From Arthrobacter sp. U41 (lineage in GTDB: Bacteria > Actinomycetota > Actinomycetes > Actinomycetales > Micrococcaceae), in contig NZ_CP015732.1 of assembly GCF_001750145.1 (NCBI RefSeq), forward strand, positions 3,472,001 to 3,536,000: a DNA stretch of 64,000 bases, in the 5' to 3' direction. Both the position numbers and the translations under genes were made by a program. The first letter of the stretch is position 1; each line of letters opens with the position of its first letter. The notes beneath the pieces are model-generated. The model was not told where the DNA came from. It saw nothing but the letters and a program-made list of their open reading frames with translations, and ran no database searches. Of the stretch, positions 27,233 to 37,409 are shown piece after piece.

Positions 27233-28902
27233 CCTCGGCGGTGCCCGGCAGACCGGCCGGCGCCTCCGGCGCGCTGCCGGCGGGCGGAGCCATGCGGGTG
27301 ATGGGTTCGGAGACCGAATACGGCATCCACGCGCCCTCCGCCCCGGGCGCCAACGCCACGATGATGTCCGCCCGCGTGATCCAGGCGTACGCCCAGGTGA
27401 CACGGCAGCGCGCCGCCGGCGGCGCCGAGACCCGCTGGGACTACACCGACGAGGAACCGCTCCATGACGCCCGCGGCTGGACGCTGGAGCGCAGCCAGGC
27501 GGAACCGGCCCAGCTGACCGACCAGCCGCCCGTGCTCGACGCCGAGGCCGTCGCCCTCGCTTACGGGCGGCAGGAACTGGAGTCCGACGGCGAGGACGAG
27601 TCCGGAACGCTGCTGATGAACATGGTCCTGGGCAACGGCGCCCGGCTGTACGTGGACCATGCCCACCCCGAGTACTCCAGCCCGGAAGTGACCAACCCGC
27701 GCGCCGCCGTGGCCTGGGATGCCGCCGGGGACCTCGTGGCGCTTGCGGCGGTGCGGCGGCTGGCGGCCGACCCTGAGCTGCCGCCGGTCAACCTGTACAA
27801 GAACAACACCGACAACAAGTCGGTCTCCTACGGATCCCACGAGAATTACCTCATGCCCCGCTCGGTGCCGTTCGGGGACATTGTCCGCGGCCTGACGCCG
27901 TTCTTCGTCACCCGCCAGATCATCTGCGGCGCCGGCCGGGTCGGCATGAAACAGGACGGCTCCCGCCCCGGCTACCAGATCAGCCAGCGGGCAGACTTTT
28001 TCGAGACCGAAGTCGGCCTCGAGACCACGATCCGCCGCCCGATCATCAACACCCGCGATGAACCCCACGCGACCGCGGACAAGTACCGGCGGCTGCACGT
28101 CATCATCGGTGACGCCAACCTCAGCCAGGCCTCCAATTTCCTCAAATTCGGCACCACGGCGATGGTGCTGAGCCTGATCGAGGCCGGTCTGGCGCCCAGG
28201 CTCGAGGTCCACGAGCCGGTCGCCGCCCTGCAGGCCGTCAGCCATGACACCTCGCTCACGGCCACCGTGCGGCTCCTCGACGGCCGGCGGATCACCGCCC
28301 TGGACCTGCAGTGGATCTACTACGAAGCCGCCGCAAAACATGCCCAGGACACCGGAGTTGCCGACGCCGTGGACGGGGACGGGCATACCCATGAGGTGCT
28401 GGAACGCTGGTCGGCGACGCTGACCGAACTGGCCGGCGACCGGGCGGCGGCCGCGACGTCCGTGGAATGGCTCGCGAAGCTTTCCCTGCTGGACGGCTAC
28501 CGGGAACGCGACGGGCTGGACTGGGGCCACGCGCGGTTGGGCCTCGTGGACCTGCAGTGGGCTGACATCCGGCCCGAAAAAGGCCTGTACTACCGTCTGC
28601 TGGCACGGGACCGCATGCAGCGGATCGTGGACGACGCAGTGATCCAGCGGGCGGTCACCGAACCGCCGTCGGACACCCGGGCCTTCTTCCGGGGCCGTTG
28701 CGTGAGCCGTTTCGGGGCCGACGTTGTCGGTGCCAGCTGGGACTCCGTGATCTTCGACGTGCCCGGCCGCGGCAGGCTTCAGCGGGTCCCCACCAGGGAA
28801 CCGCTGCGCGGCACCGAGGCCCTCACCGGCGGACTGTTCGCGCGGCACCGGGAAGCCGGGCCGTTCCTCGCCGAACTGCTGGGACTCCCACCCGGTTCCT
28901 AG
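27229..28902 (+). CDS. dop: Pup deamidase/depupylase
   Basis: Dop converts the C-terminal Gln of Pup to Glu and also removes Pup from substrates. It is a carboxylate-amine ligase-type fold using ATP. Visible are [12 protein letters not shown] with the conserved Glu, [22 protein letters not shown], and [16 protein letters not shown], shared with PafA. From GTG 27229 the protein is 557 aa, with about 21 residues ahead of the usual family start. ATG 27292 ([11 protein letters not shown]) would give the normal N-terminus. I keep the GTG because it overlaps the mpa stop, but the start is not settled. Confidence 0.93.
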   Translation: MTSAVPGRPAGASGALPAGGAMRVMGSETEYGIHAPSAPGANATMMSARVIQAYAQVTRQRAAGGAETRWDYTDEEPLHDARGWTLERSQAEPAQLTDQPPVLDAEAVALAYGRQELESDGEDESGTLLMNMVLGNGARLYVDHAHPEYSSPEVTNPRAAVAWDAAGDLVALAAVRRLAADPELPPVNLYKNNTDNKSVSYGSHENYLMPRSVPFGDIVRGLTPFFVTRQIICGAGRVGMKQDGSRPGYQISQRADFFETEVGLETTIRRPIINTRDEPHATADKYRRLHVIIGDANLSQASNFLKFGTTAMVLSLIEAGLAPRLEVHEPVAALQAVSHDTSLTATVRLLDGRRITALDLQWIYYEAAAKHAQDTGVADAVDGDGHTHEVLERWSATLTELAGDRAAAATSVEWLAKLSLLDGYRERDGLDWGHARLGLVDLQWADIRPEKGLYYRLLARDRMQRIVDDAVIQRAVTEPPSDTRAFFRGRCVSRFGADVVGASWDSVIFDVPGRGRLQRVPTREPLRGTEALTGGLFARHREAGPFLAELLGLPPGS

Positions 28903-28952
28903 CGAAAAGCGCCCCGCCGGGGCCCCCGGCGTGGCAATATGGCTTACAGGAT

Positions 28953-28973
28953 GTCCCTTGCGAATAAGGGGAC
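28953..28973 (+). other. Stem-loop in the pup leader
   Basis: GTCCCTT (28953-28959) pairs with AAGGGGAC (28966-28973) with one bulged base around a 6-nt loop, ending just before the AAGGAG ribosome-binding site of pup. It could influence pup translation or mRNA stability; no evidence beyond its position. Confidence 0.35.
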
Positions 28974-28991
28974 GGACAGAAGGAGAAAACC

Positions 28992-29195
28992 ATGGCAGGC
29001 CAGGAGCAGCAGCAGCCGCAGTCGCGGGACACCGAAGTCGACGAAGACGTCCCCGCGGCCCCTCCCGCTCCCGCGGAGGGACAGGCGTCAGCCGCCACCC
29101 AGGGCGTCGACGATCTGCTCGATGAGATCGACGGTGTGCTGGAGTCCAACGCCGAAGAGTTCGTCCGCGCGTTCGTCCAAAAGGGCGGCCAATAG
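28992..29195 (+). CDS. pup: Prokaryotic ubiquitin-like protein Pup
   Basis: A 67-aa disordered tag protein that is linked to lysines of proteasome substrates. It is rich in Gln, Glu and Asp in the first half. The second half has the Mpa-binding helix GVDDLLDEIDGVLESNAEEFVRAF in short form, and it ends GGQ, so Dop must deamidate the last Gln before PafA can use it. An AAGGAG site precedes the ATG. Confidence 0.97.
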   Translation: MAGQEQQQPQSRDTEVDEDVPAAPPAPAEGQASAATQGVDDLLDEIDGVLESNAEEFVRAFVQKGGQ

Positions 29196-29281
29196 CGCGG
29201 CCGGACCGCGGCGGCCCGGCGTTGCGCCGCCACAGGGCTGAGGGCCAAGTCGTTGATTCACTACGTTGAGGGAGTGCACCA

Positions 29282-30121
29282 GTGCAGGAAACCACCGCCA
29301 ACCAGGTAGCAGCCAACGCCACATCCTCCTTCACTGAACATCTGCAGCGCCAACGCCCCGACTTACTGCCGTTCGGCCAACTGGCTTTCGGCCAGGGCCA
29401 GCAGCTTCCGGCGGGCCACCCCGTCACACCCCTGCAGGCGCCGCACGGGACAACGATCGTGGCCCTGACCTACGCCGGCGGGGTGCTGATGGCGGGGGAC
29501 CGGCGCGCCACGATGGGCAACGTCATCGCCAGCCGGCACATCGAGAAAGTGTTCCCGGCGGACCAGTATTCCGTGCTCGGCATCGCCGGGACTGCGGGCA
29601 TCGCGCTCGACATCACCCGGCTCTTCCAGGTCGAACTCGAACACTACGAGAAGATCGAAGGGACCCTCCTGAGCCTCGACGGCAAAGCCAACCGGCTCGG
29701 GGCCATGATCCGCAGCAACCTGCCGATGGCGATGCAGGGCCTCGCCGTGGTCCCGCTGTTTGCCGGCTTCGACCGTCCCGCCGGCCTTGGCCGGCTCTTC
29801 TCCTATGACGTCACCGGCGGACGGTACGAGGAGCAGGAGCACCACTCGGTCGGGTCGGGCTCGATGTTTGCCCGCGGCGCGCTCAAGAAACTCTGGCGGC
29901 CCAACCTCCCCGAGCAGGAGGCCGTCGCAGTCGCCGTCGAGGCGCTCTACGACGCCGCCGACGACGACTCCGCCACCGGCGGCCCGGACCCCGTCCGGCA
30001 GCTCTGGCCCGTGGTCTACATCGTCAACCGCACCGGGGCCTTCCGGGTTCCGGAACGCGAGCTCGCGGCCATGGCCGGCACCATCATAGAATCCAGGGCC
30101 GTGGCCCAGCGGGAGGCCTGA
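29282..30121 (+). CDS. prcB: 20S proteasome beta subunit
   Basis: The catalytic subunit of the core particle, 279 aa from a GTG start. A propeptide of 56 residues is expected to be cut at HG|TT, exposing Thr57 as the nucleophile ([19 protein letters not shown]). Lys and Asp of the active site lie in the following strands. prcA starts after 1 nt, ensuring equal synthesis of the two rings. Confidence 0.97.
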   Translation: MQETTANQVAANATSSFTEHLQRQRPDLLPFGQLAFGQGQQLPAGHPVTPLQAPHGTTIVALTYAGGVLMAGDRRATMGNVIASRHIEKVFPADQYSVLGIAGTAGIALDITRLFQVELEHYEKIEGTLLSLDGKANRLGAMIRSNLPMAMQGLAVVPLFAGFDRPAGLGRLFSYDVTGGRYEEQEHHSVGSGSMFARGALKKLWRPNLPEQEAVAVAVEALYDAADDDSATGGPDPVRQLWPVVYIVNRTGAFRVPERELAAMAGTIIESRAVAQREA

Positions 30122-30122
30122 G

Positions 30123-30830
30123 ATGACCCAGCAGTTCTACGTATCGCCCGAACAACTGATGAAGGACCGCGCGGATTTCGCGCGGAAAGGCATCGCCCGC
30201 GGGCGCTCCGTGGTGGTCATCAGCTGCCGCGACGGGATCGCCCTCGTGGCCGAGAACCCCTCCCCGTCACTGCACAAAATCGGCGAAATCTACGACAAGA
30301 TCGCCTTTGCCGCCGTGGGCAAATACAACGAATTCGAAAGCCTCCGCCAGGCGGGCGTGCGCTACGCCGACGTGCGCGGCTACTCCTACGACCGGGAGGA
30401 CGTCACGGCCAGGGGGCTCGCGAGCGTCTACGCCCAAAGCCTGGGGGCCGTGTTCACCGCGGAGCAGAAACCCTTCGAGGTCGAGCTGGCCGTGGCCGAG
30501 GTGGGGTCCTCCCCGGAAGAGGACCACCTCTACCGGCTGACCTTCGACGGGTCGATCGCCGACGAGAACGGCTTCATCGTAATGGGCGGCCAGGCGGACA
30601 AGGTATCCGAGGCCGTCGCCGCGGGCTGGCAGGGCGAACTCGACTTCGCCGGCGCCATCAGGCTTGCCCTGTCCGGACTCGTGGCGGACAAGGAGAGCAC
30701 CACTCTGCCGGCGTCGGCCGTGGAGGTGGCGGTGCTGGACCGGGATTCGGAGAGCCGCCGCGGCACCCGCCGTGCCTTCCGCCGGCTCGAAGACGCAGAC
30801 GTCACCGCACTGCTGGTTGAGGAGAACTGA
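30123..30830 (+). CDS. prcA: 20S proteasome alpha subunit
   Basis: Structural and gating subunit of 235 aa. The N-terminal [22 protein letters not shown] is the gate/H0 region typical of actinobacterial PrcA, followed by [17 protein letters not shown]. It has no catalytic Thr. pafA starts 1 nt after its stop, in the same operon. Confidence 0.96.
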   Translation: MTQQFYVSPEQLMKDRADFARKGIARGRSVVVISCRDGIALVAENPSPSLHKIGEIYDKIAFAAVGKYNEFESLRQAGVRYADVRGYSYDREDVTARGLASVYAQSLGAVFTAEQKPFEVELAVAEVGSSPEEDHLYRLTFDGSIADENGFIVMGGQADKVSEAVAAGWQGELDFAGAIRLALSGLVADKESTTLPASAVEVAVLDRDSESRRGTRRAFRRLEDADVTALLVEEN

Positions 30831-30831
30831 G

Positions 30832-32196
30832 ATGGACAAGCGCATTTTCGGCATCGAGACCGAGTTCGGGATTTCCTACTCAAGCCCGGAGTCCCGCCCG
30901 CTGGCCCCCGAGGAGGTGGCCCGCTACCTGTTCCGCAAGGTGGTCAGCTGGGGCAGGTCCTCCAATGTGTTCCTGACCAACGGGTCCAGGCTGTATCTCG
31001 ACGTCGGATCCCACCCGGAGTATGCCACCGCCGAATGCGACGACCTCGCCCAGCTGATCGCACACGACAAAGCCGGGGAACTGATCCTCGACGACCTGGT
31101 CGACGAGGCGCAGGACCGGCTCGCGGCGGAGGGCTTCAACGGCACGGTCTACCTGTTCAAGAACAACACCGACTCCGCCGGGAACTCCTACGGCAGCCAC
31201 GAGAACTACCTCATCCCGCGGCGCGGCGAATTCTCCCGGCTGGCCGAGATCCTGATTCCGTTCCTCGTGACCCGGCAGCTGATCGCCGGCGCCGGCAAGA
31301 TCCTGAAGACCCCGCACGGGGCCACGTTCGCCTTTTCCCAGCGCGCCGACCACATCTGGGAGGGCGTCTCCTCCGCCACAACGAGGTCACGGCCGATCAT
31401 CAACACCCGCGATGAGCCGCATGCCGACGCCGAGTTCTACCGCCGGCTGCACGTGATCGTGGGCGACTCCAACATGTCCGAGACCACGGCGCTGCTCAAG
31501 GTCGGAACCGTTGACCTGATCCTGCGGATGATCGAGGCAGGGGTGATCATGCGCGACATGCGGATGGAGAACCCGATCCGCAGCATCCGGGAAATCTCCC
31601 ACGACCTCAGCGGCCGCGCCCTCGTCCGGCTCGCCAACGGCCGGCAGCTCACGGCCCTGGAGATCCAGCGCGAATACCTGGGCAAGGTCACCGCCTTCGT
31701 CGCAGAGCAGGGCGCCCACAATCCCCACGTCCCGCTGATCCTGGACCTCTGGGAACGCACCCTCGAGGCGATCGAAAGCGGCGACACCAGCCGGATCGAC
31801 ACCGAAGTGGACTGGGCGATCAAGAAGAAGCTCATGGACAACTACCGCGAACGGCACAACCTGGGCCTCGACGCGCCCCGGATCGCCCAGCTGGACCTGA
31901 CCTACCACGACATCTCGCGCACCCGCGGGCTCTATTACCTGCTCCAGTCCCGCGGGGCTGTGCGCCGCGTGGTGGAGGACCCCGCGGTCAAGGACGCCGT
32001 GGACGCCCCGCCGCAGACCACCCGTGCCAAGCTCCGCGGCGACTTCGTCCGGCGGGCGCAGGAGCTGGGCCGGGACTACACCGTGGACTGGGTGCACCTG
32101 AAGCTCAATGACCGCGCCCACCAGACCCTCCTGTGCAAAGACCCGTTCCGCAGTGTGGACGAACGGGTGGATGCGTTGCTGGACTCTATGGGCTGA
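30832..32196 (+). CDS. pafA: Pup-protein ligase
   Basis: PafA (454 aa) phosphorylates the C-terminal Glu of Pup and links it to substrate lysines. The start [16 protein letters not shown] gives the normal family N-terminus. Also visible are [40 protein letters not shown] and [16 protein letters not shown], paralogous to the blocks in Dop. A longer open frame upstream lies inside prcA and is not needed. Confidence 0.97.
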   Translation: MDKRIFGIETEFGISYSSPESRPLAPEEVARYLFRKVVSWGRSSNVFLTNGSRLYLDVGSHPEYATAECDDLAQLIAHDKAGELILDDLVDEAQDRLAAEGFNGTVYLFKNNTDSAGNSYGSHENYLIPRRGEFSRLAEILIPFLVTRQLIAGAGKILKTPHGATFAFSQRADHIWEGVSSATTRSRPIINTRDEPHADAEFYRRLHVIVGDSNMSETTALLKVGTVDLILRMIEAGVIMRDMRMENPIRSIREISHDLSGRALVRLANGRQLTALEIQREYLGKVTAFVAEQGAHNPHVPLILDLWERTLEAIESGDTSRIDTEVDWAIKKKLMDNYRERHNLGLDAPRIAQLDLTYHDISRTRGLYYLLQSRGAVRRVVEDPAVKDAVDAPPQTTRAKLRGDFVRRAQELGRDYTVDWVHLKLNDRAHQTLLCKDPFRSVDERVDALLDSMG

Positions 32197-32306
32197 CACC
32201 CAGCTTTCCGCGTTATTCTGAAGGGGTGCCGTTCGCGGCCAACGCTTGCCTTGCCGCGGGCAACTGCCCGGCGAGGCGTCCATCCTGCCCCGACGAAAGT
32301 TCTTAA

Positions 32307-33245
32307 GTGCGCCGACTACTAGCAATTCTTCTTCCCGGACTGCTGCTGCTGACTGCCTGCGGCGGCGGCGAACCAGCCGCCCCGGAGCCCACCAGCCAGT
32401 CCGCCGGCGAGACCGCCAAGCTGGACTCCCTCAAGCTGACGGAGAACGGCGACAAGAAGGCCCCCGGTGTCGAATTCACCCAGCCCCTCGAGGTCAAGGA
32501 ACCCACCGTCAAGGTGGTCAAGGAGGGAGACGGCGAGCGGGTCAAGGATAACCAGGTCGCTTCCATCTCCATCGTTGCCCTCAGCGGCAAGGACGGCTCC
32601 ACCCTCGAGGACACCTTCCCGAAGGATCCGGAGGAGCTCGAACTCACCGAGGAGCTCAAGACCGAAAGCCCCGTCATCTACAACGCCTTCGTAGGCGCGA
32701 AGGTCGGCACCCATCTGGCACTGGCCGTTCCCGGCGCCGCAGCCGCTGAGGGCGCCGAAGCGCAGCCCACGCAGCTCCTCGTCGTCAAGGTGCTCTCCGC
32801 CAGGGACGCACCCAAGGTCCTGGACAAGCCCGAGGGCGAAACTGTCACCCCTCCGGCCGGCCTGCCGACCGTGAAGGACAACGACAAGGGCATCCCGGAG
32901 ATCTCCGTCGAGGGCGTCGCCGCCCCGACCGCCCTGGTGTCCCAGGACCTCATCAAGGGCACTGGCCCCGAGGTCAAGGAAACCGACACCCTCACCGTGA
33001 ACTACGTCGGCGTTACGCTGGCCGGCGGCACGGTCTTCGACTCCAGCTTTGAACGCGGCGAGAAGGCCACCTTCCCGCTGACCGGTGTCATCAAGGGCTG
33101 GACCCAGGGCCTGGCCGGCAAGACGGTCGGCTCCCGTGTCCTCCTGGTCATCCCCAAGGACCTGGCCTACCCCGACGCCACTGCTGCCAGCGGCCAGCCT
33201 GAAGGCGACCTCGTCTTCGTCGTGGACATCCTCGGCACCAAGTAA
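32307..33245 (+). CDS. FKBP-type peptidyl-prolyl isomerase lipoprotein
   Basis: A 312-aa protein with a signal peptide and lipobox LLTACGGG, so it acts outside the membrane. The C-terminal 100 residues are an FKBP domain (TLTVNYVGVTLAGGTVFDSSFERG, VIKGWTQGLAGKTVGSRVLLVIP, GDLVFVVDI). A degenerate FKBP-like region lies between about 60 and 160. A TATTCT box (32214-32219) is the likely -10 element about 90 nt upstream. It sits between pafA and pafBC together with a second, cytoplasmic FKBP. Confidence 0.9.
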   Translation: MRRLLAILLPGLLLLTACGGGEPAAPEPTSQSAGETAKLDSLKLTENGDKKAPGVEFTQPLEVKEPTVKVVKEGDGERVKDNQVASISIVALSGKDGSTLEDTFPKDPEELELTEELKTESPVIYNAFVGAKVGTHLALAVPGAAAAEGAEAQPTQLLVVKVLSARDAPKVLDKPEGETVTPPAGLPTVKDNDKGIPEISVEGVAAPTALVSQDLIKGTGPEVKETDTLTVNYVGVTLAGGTVFDSSFERGEKATFPLTGVIKGWTQGLAGKTVGSRVLLVIPKDLAYPDATAASGQPEGDLVFVVDILGTK

Positions 33246-33285
33246 CCACCACACCCGCACCACCCCAACGTTAGAAGGAGCAACC

Positions 33286-33681
33286 ATGTCATTTGGACAG
33301 CGCAAGCTTGACCGCGAGAAGCCGGAAATTGACTTCCCCCAGGGCGACGTTCCCACCGAGCTGGTCATCACCGATCTGATCGAGGGCGACGGCGCGGAGG
33401 CCAAGACCGGCGACACCGTCTCCGCCCACTACGTCGGCGTAGCCTGGTCCACCGGCGAAGAGTTTGACGCCTCCTGGGGCCGCGGCGCACCGCTCGACTT
33501 CCGCGTCGGCGTCGGCCAGGTCATCCAGGGCTGGGACCAGGGCCTGCTGGGCATGAAGGTCGGCGGCCGCCGCCGTCTGGAAATCCCCTCCGAGCTGGCC
33601 TACGGCTCGCGCGGCGCCGGCGGAGCGATCGGCCCCAACGAGGCCCTGATCTTCGTCGTCGACCTCGTCGGCGTCCGCTAG
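33286..33681 (+). CDS. Cytoplasmic FKBP-type peptidyl-prolyl isomerase
   Basis: A 131-aa single-domain FKBP: GDTVSAHYVGVAWSTGEEFD, VIQGWDQGLLGMKVGGRRRLEIP, LAYGSRGAGGAIGPNEALIFVVDLVGV. No signal peptide. It catalyses proline isomerisation during folding. A strong AGAAGGAG site precedes the ATG at 33286. It follows the lipoprotein FKBP by 40 nt, so probably one transcript. Confidence 0.93.
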   Translation: MSFGQRKLDREKPEIDFPQGDVPTELVITDLIEGDGAEAKTGDTVSAHYVGVAWSTGEEFDASWGRGAPLDFRVGVGQVIQGWDQGLLGMKVGGRRRLEIPSELAYGSRGAGGAIGPNEALIFVVDLVGVR

Positions 33682-33820
33682 TCACTCAGCGGCTGTCACT
33701 GCCGGCCGTCCCCACCGGGCGCCGGCATGATCCACAAGGCGCGGTAACAATCGGAAAAGTTCTTCCGGCTGTTGCCGCGCTTTTGTCAGTTTCGGGCAGG
33801 GACTTTAGTACCCTTGCGGG

Positions 33821-35812
33821 GTGTCAGCCTCACGTGCAGAACGCCTCCTGAACCTGCTCATCGCCCTGCTCAACACCACGTACGGCCTGCGCCGCAGTGA
33901 GCTGCGCGACAAGGTGTACCACGACACCACCAGCACCGACGTCGCCTTCGGCCGGAGGTTCGAACGCGACAAGGGCGAGCTGCGGCGCTTCGGTTTCGAC
34001 GTCGAGACGGTCACGGATTTGGGCTGGGGATCCGATGACCCGGCAACCACCCGCTACCGGATCGGCAAGGAATCCAACCGCCTTCCGGACGTCAGCCTGA
34101 CCCCGGCGGAATGTACCGTGCTGATCCTCGCGGCCCAGCTGTGGGAACACGCCGCCCTGGGCTCAGCGGCCGTCAATGCCGTGCGCAAACTGCAGGCCTC
34201 CGGCGGCCTCGTCGACGCCGAGCTCCCCGCCGGGGTCCAGCCGCGGATCCGGCCCGCCGGCCAGGCTTTCGAGGACCTCGTCGCCGCCATGCACGCCCAG
34301 CACCCGGTCAGCTTCCGCTACCTCGCCGGCAGCACGGGCAAGGAGGAAGAGCGGTTCGTGGAGCCCTGGGGCCTCGGCAGCCGATTCGGCCAGTGGTACC
34401 TCGTTGCCCGGGACAGGACCCGCGGGGAAAAGCGCTTCTTCCGCCTCTCCCGCCTCACGTCCGCCGTGACCGTCCTGGACAAAGAGCGCTTCACCCCGCC
34501 GGCGGACTTCAATGTGCGCGCCGAACTGGCCGGGCTGCCGGAGCTGCCGGTCCGGACCGCCGTCGTCGACGTCCAGGCCGGCCGGCTGCACGGCCTGCGC
34601 AAACGGGCCCTCGCCGGCCCCGTCGATCCGGAACCCGGCACGGCACTGCCCGCCGCCGGCCGGGACCGGCTCAGCGTGCCCTACCGGGACGCCGAGGTCC
34701 TCGCCGAGGAACTCGCCTCCTACGGGCCCCGGGTCCTCGTGGTGTCCCCGCCCGGACTCGTTGACTCCGTGCGGCGCCGGCTGGCGTCCGCAGCCGGGTT
34801 CGCCGCCGCACCCGTCCCGCCGATCGCGTTCCCTCCGGCCGCACCGCGCCACGGCCGCAAACGCACCTCCGAGGACCAGCTGACCCGGATGCTGCAGCTC
34901 GTGCCGTTCCTGGTGCACCATCAGGGCCTGCACATCAGCGAAGTGGCGGCCAACTTCGGCATCACCCGCGAGGAGCTGGAAGCGGACCTGCGGATCCTGA
35001 TCTGCTCCGGCCTGCCCGAGGGCTACCCTGACGACCTGCTGGACATCCAGTGGGACGACGACCATGTCACCATCACCCAGGACCTGGACCTGAACCGGCC
35101 CGTCCGGTTCACCGTGGAAGAGGCGTGTGCCCTGCTGACCGGCCTGGAAACGCTCAATGGCCTGCCGGAGCTGGCCGAAGGCGGCGCGCTGGAATCCGTC
35201 ACGCTCAAACTCATGGCTGCGGCAGGGGAGGAAGGGCTCAAGGCGGCCGCGTTGTCCGGCCCCGAGGTGGGACCAGGCAACTCCGCAGCCCTGGAAACGG
35301 CACGTGAGGCCATCCGGACCGGCGAACAGCTGCGGCTGCGCTATTTCTCGCCCCTCCGGGATACCGTCTCCGAACGGGACATTGATCCGCTGCGGCTCTA
35401 CTCGCTGGACAACACCTGGTACCTCGAGGCCTACTGCCATTCGGCGCACGGCCTGCGCAACTTCCGGCTGGACCGGATCGAAGCCCTGGAAACCACCGGC
35501 CGGCCCGCCTCGGAGACGGCCCGGCCCGGCGGCAGCTTCCCGGTCAAACTCTTCACCGCCAACGACGACGACACGATGGTGGTGGTGGAACTGACCCGGC
35601 GCGGCATCGGCCTCGCCGATGAGTATTACGCGGAGCGTACGGCGGAACTGCCCGACGGCGGGCTGCTGGCCGAAATCCGCTTCGGCAGCACCGACTGGCT
35701 GCCGATGTTGGTGGCCCAGCACGGCGGGACGGCCCGGATCCTGCAGCCCGAAGAGCTCGCGGACGCTTCCCGCGAGTGGCTTGCCGCGGCCCTGGCCCAA
35801 TATGAAGACTAG
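33821..35812 (+). CDS. pafBC: PafBC, fused DNA-damage transcription activator
   Basis: A 663-aa protein containing PafB and PafC in one chain. Each half has a helix-turn-helix region (about 1-60 and about 350-400) and a WYL domain (about 140-230 and about 480-560; WYLVARDRTRGEKRFFRLSRL and WYLEAYCHSAHGLRNFRLDRI). In mycobacteria PafB and PafC are separate genes and act together on the LexA-independent damage response. A natural fusion is known from Arthrobacter. TACCCT (33809-33814) ends 6 nt before the GTG start. Confidence 0.95.
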   Translation: MSASRAERLLNLLIALLNTTYGLRRSELRDKVYHDTTSTDVAFGRRFERDKGELRRFGFDVETVTDLGWGSDDPATTRYRIGKESNRLPDVSLTPAECTVLILAAQLWEHAALGSAAVNAVRKLQASGGLVDAELPAGVQPRIRPAGQAFEDLVAAMHAQHPVSFRYLAGSTGKEEERFVEPWGLGSRFGQWYLVARDRTRGEKRFFRLSRLTSAVTVLDKERFTPPADFNVRAELAGLPELPVRTAVVDVQAGRLHGLRKRALAGPVDPEPGTALPAAGRDRLSVPYRDAEVLAEELASYGPRVLVVSPPGLVDSVRRRLASAAGFAAAPVPPIAFPPAAPRHGRKRTSEDQLTRMLQLVPFLVHHQGLHISEVAANFGITREELEADLRILICSGLPEGYPDDLLDIQWDDDHVTITQDLDLNRPVRFTVEEACALLTGLETLNGLPELAEGGALESVTLKLMAAAGEEGLKAAALSGPEVGPGNSAALETAREAIRTGEQLRLRYFSPLRDTVSERDIDPLRLYSLDNTWYLEAYCHSAHGLRNFRLDRIEALETTGRPASETARPGGSFPVKLFTANDDDTMVVVELTRRGIGLADEYYAERTAELPDGGLLAEIRFGSTDWLPMLVAQHGGTARILQPEELADASREWLAAALAQYED

Positions 35813-35838
35813 CCGGTGCGGCGGCTAGACTACTCAGC

Positions 35839-36237
35839 ATGCCTTGGTGGACCTGGATCGTGATCTGGATAGCGCTCGTAGCGCTGTCGCTGCTGTTTTT
35901 CGTTGTGCTCGGCGTCCGGTTGTTCCGGAAGTTCATGGCCACGGTCAAGGAACTCGGGGAAGCGGGGGAACGGTTCTCCACGATCCCGTCCGGCCCGGTT
36001 ACCTCCGGTTCAGCCGATGTTCATGTGGGCCGCGTAGGCTCGGACGGCGACGAGGCCGGGGACGGCTCCGGCCCGCGCGCCGCGCCCGGTTCGGCCGTGT
36101 TTGCCTCGCCCGCGCAGACGGGTCATGACTACCGTGCAGCCAAGTCCGCCCGCCGGGAAGTCCGCCGTATGCGGCGCGTCCAGCGCAAGCTGGACCGCGG
36201 CCAGCCCCAGCGGCTGCACGACATCGAATTCAGTTAG
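35839..36237 (+). CDS. Single-pass membrane protein next to tatA
   Basis: A 132-aa protein with one N-terminal membrane helix (about 4-25) and a long charged cytoplasmic tail that ends in a basic helix (KSARREVRRMRRVQRKLDRG). I do not recognise a family. TAGACT (35826-35831) ends 7 nt before the ATG. It lies between pafBC and tatA on the same strand, which suggests but does not show a link with the Tat genes. Confidence 0.7.
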   Translation: MPWWTWIVIWIALVALSLLFFVVLGVRLFRKFMATVKELGEAGERFSTIPSGPVTSGSADVHVGRVGSDGDEAGDGSGPRAAPGSAVFASPAQTGHDYRAAKSARREVRRMRRVQRKLDRGQPQRLHDIEFS

Positions 36238-36272
36238 ACATAGGATGTATTCAAACGAAAGGACCTCCCGTC

Positions 36273-36542
36273 ATGAGGCTTGAAGGCTGGCATCTCATCA
36301 TCATCATCGTCCTGGCACTGGTGCTTTTCGCTGCACCGAAGCTGCCCGGCATGGCCCGGAGCCTTGGCCAGTCGATGCGCATCTTTAAGTCGGAAGTCCG
36401 CGAGATGAAGAAGGACGGCTCCACGGACTCCACGGACGGCTCCGAGCCGGTTGAGGGCCGGGTCGTGAACCACCCGAAGTCCAACGGCACGGAAACGCGC
36501 ACCGGAGACGGAACCGACGTTCCGCCGCCGAACCGCGCCTAA
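36273..36542 (+). CDS. tatA: Sec-independent translocase pore protein TatA
   Basis: An 89-aa protein with the TatA plan: a short N-terminus MRLEGWH, one membrane helix (about 8-22), the hinge FAAPKLPGMARSLGQS, an amphipathic helix, and a charged disordered tail. It has Ala-Pro where most TatA have Gly-Pro. tatC follows after 6 nt. A TAGGAT box (36241-36246) and a GAAAGGA ribosome-binding site precede the start. Confidence 0.93.
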   Translation: MRLEGWHLIIIIVLALVLFAAPKLPGMARSLGQSMRIFKSEVREMKKDGSTDSTDGSEPVEGRVVNHPKSNGTETRTGDGTDVPPPNRA

Positions 36543-36548
36543 CACCGC

Positions 36549-37385
36549 GTGGCAGTAACCATGGGCCGCCGGTCGAACCCCGAGGGGAGGATGGCGCTCC
36601 TCGATCACCTCAAAGAACTGCGGAACCGCCTCTTCAAGTCCGCGATCGCCGTCATCCTGGGCACCGTCGCCGGATTCCTCGTCTACCAGCCCATGCTCGC
36701 GGCGCTGATCAAACCCATCAGCGACCTCAACGTGCGTGAAGGCCGGCAGGCGACGCTCAATTTTGATGGCGTGGCCAGTTCTTTTGACCTGATGATCCAG
36801 GTCTCGGTCTTCCTGGGCCTGATCGTCGCCAGCCCGGTCTGGCTCTACCAGCTGTGGGCCTTCATCGTCCCCGGCCTGCACAAGAAGGAACGCCGGCTCG
36901 CGCTGTCCTTCGTGGCTGCCGCCGTCCCGCTGTTTGTCGGCGGCGTCCTGCTGGCGTGGCTGGTTCTTCCGAACGCGGTCCGGGTGCTGACCGACTTCAC
37001 CCCCTCCGGCGGCTCCAACTTCATCAGCGCCCAGGTGTATCTGTCGTTCGTGCTCCGGCTCCTGCTGGCCTTCGGCATCGCCTTCCTGCTCCCGGTCATC
37101 CTCGTCGGGCTGAACCTGGCGGGGATCATCAAGGGCAAGCAGCTCGTCAAGAGCTGGCGCATCACCGTCTTCCTGGTCTGCCTCTTCGCCGCCATGGCCG
37201 CGCCGGGCGCGGACGCGATGAGCATGTTCTACCTCGCCGGCCCCATGCTGCTGCTCTTCTTTGCCGCCATCGGACTGTGTCTGCTCAACGACCGCCGCCG
37301 CGAACGCCGCGCGGTCAAAAGGGCCGCCGAGACGGAAGCGACCGCAGACCAGGGGACTTCCAGCTCCGAGCTGGAGAATCTCTAG
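36549..37385 (+). CDS. tatC: Twin-arginine translocase subunit TatC
   Basis: A six-helix membrane protein of 278 aa (274 if the ATG at 36561 is used) that recognises twin-arginine signal peptides. Visible: MALLDHLKELRNRLFKSAI with the conserved Glu and Arg, SSFDLMIQVSVFLGLIVASPVWLYQLWAFIVPGL, and the FxGADAMSMF-type last helix. No tatB is seen, which is usual for actinobacteria that keep it elsewhere or use TatA and TatC with a distant TatB. Confidence 0.94.
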   Translation: MAVTMGRRSNPEGRMALLDHLKELRNRLFKSAIAVILGTVAGFLVYQPMLAALIKPISDLNVREGRQATLNFDGVASSFDLMIQVSVFLGLIVASPVWLYQLWAFIVPGLHKKERRLALSFVAAAVPLFVGGVLLAWLVLPNAVRVLTDFTPSGGSNFISAQVYLSFVLRLLLAFGIAFLLPVILVGLNLAGIIKGKQLVKSWRITVFLVCLFAAMAAPGADAMSMFYLAGPMLLLFFAAIGLCLLNDRRRERRAVKRAAETEATADQGTSSSELENL

Positions 37386-37409
37386 CCCTTGGCGCACTAG
37401 GCTGGAAGC

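Noticed and set aside
30664..30831. A longer PafA beginning inside prcA
   Set aside because: The extension is another-frame reading of prcA. The ATG at 30832 gives the conserved PafA N-terminus one base after the prcA stop.
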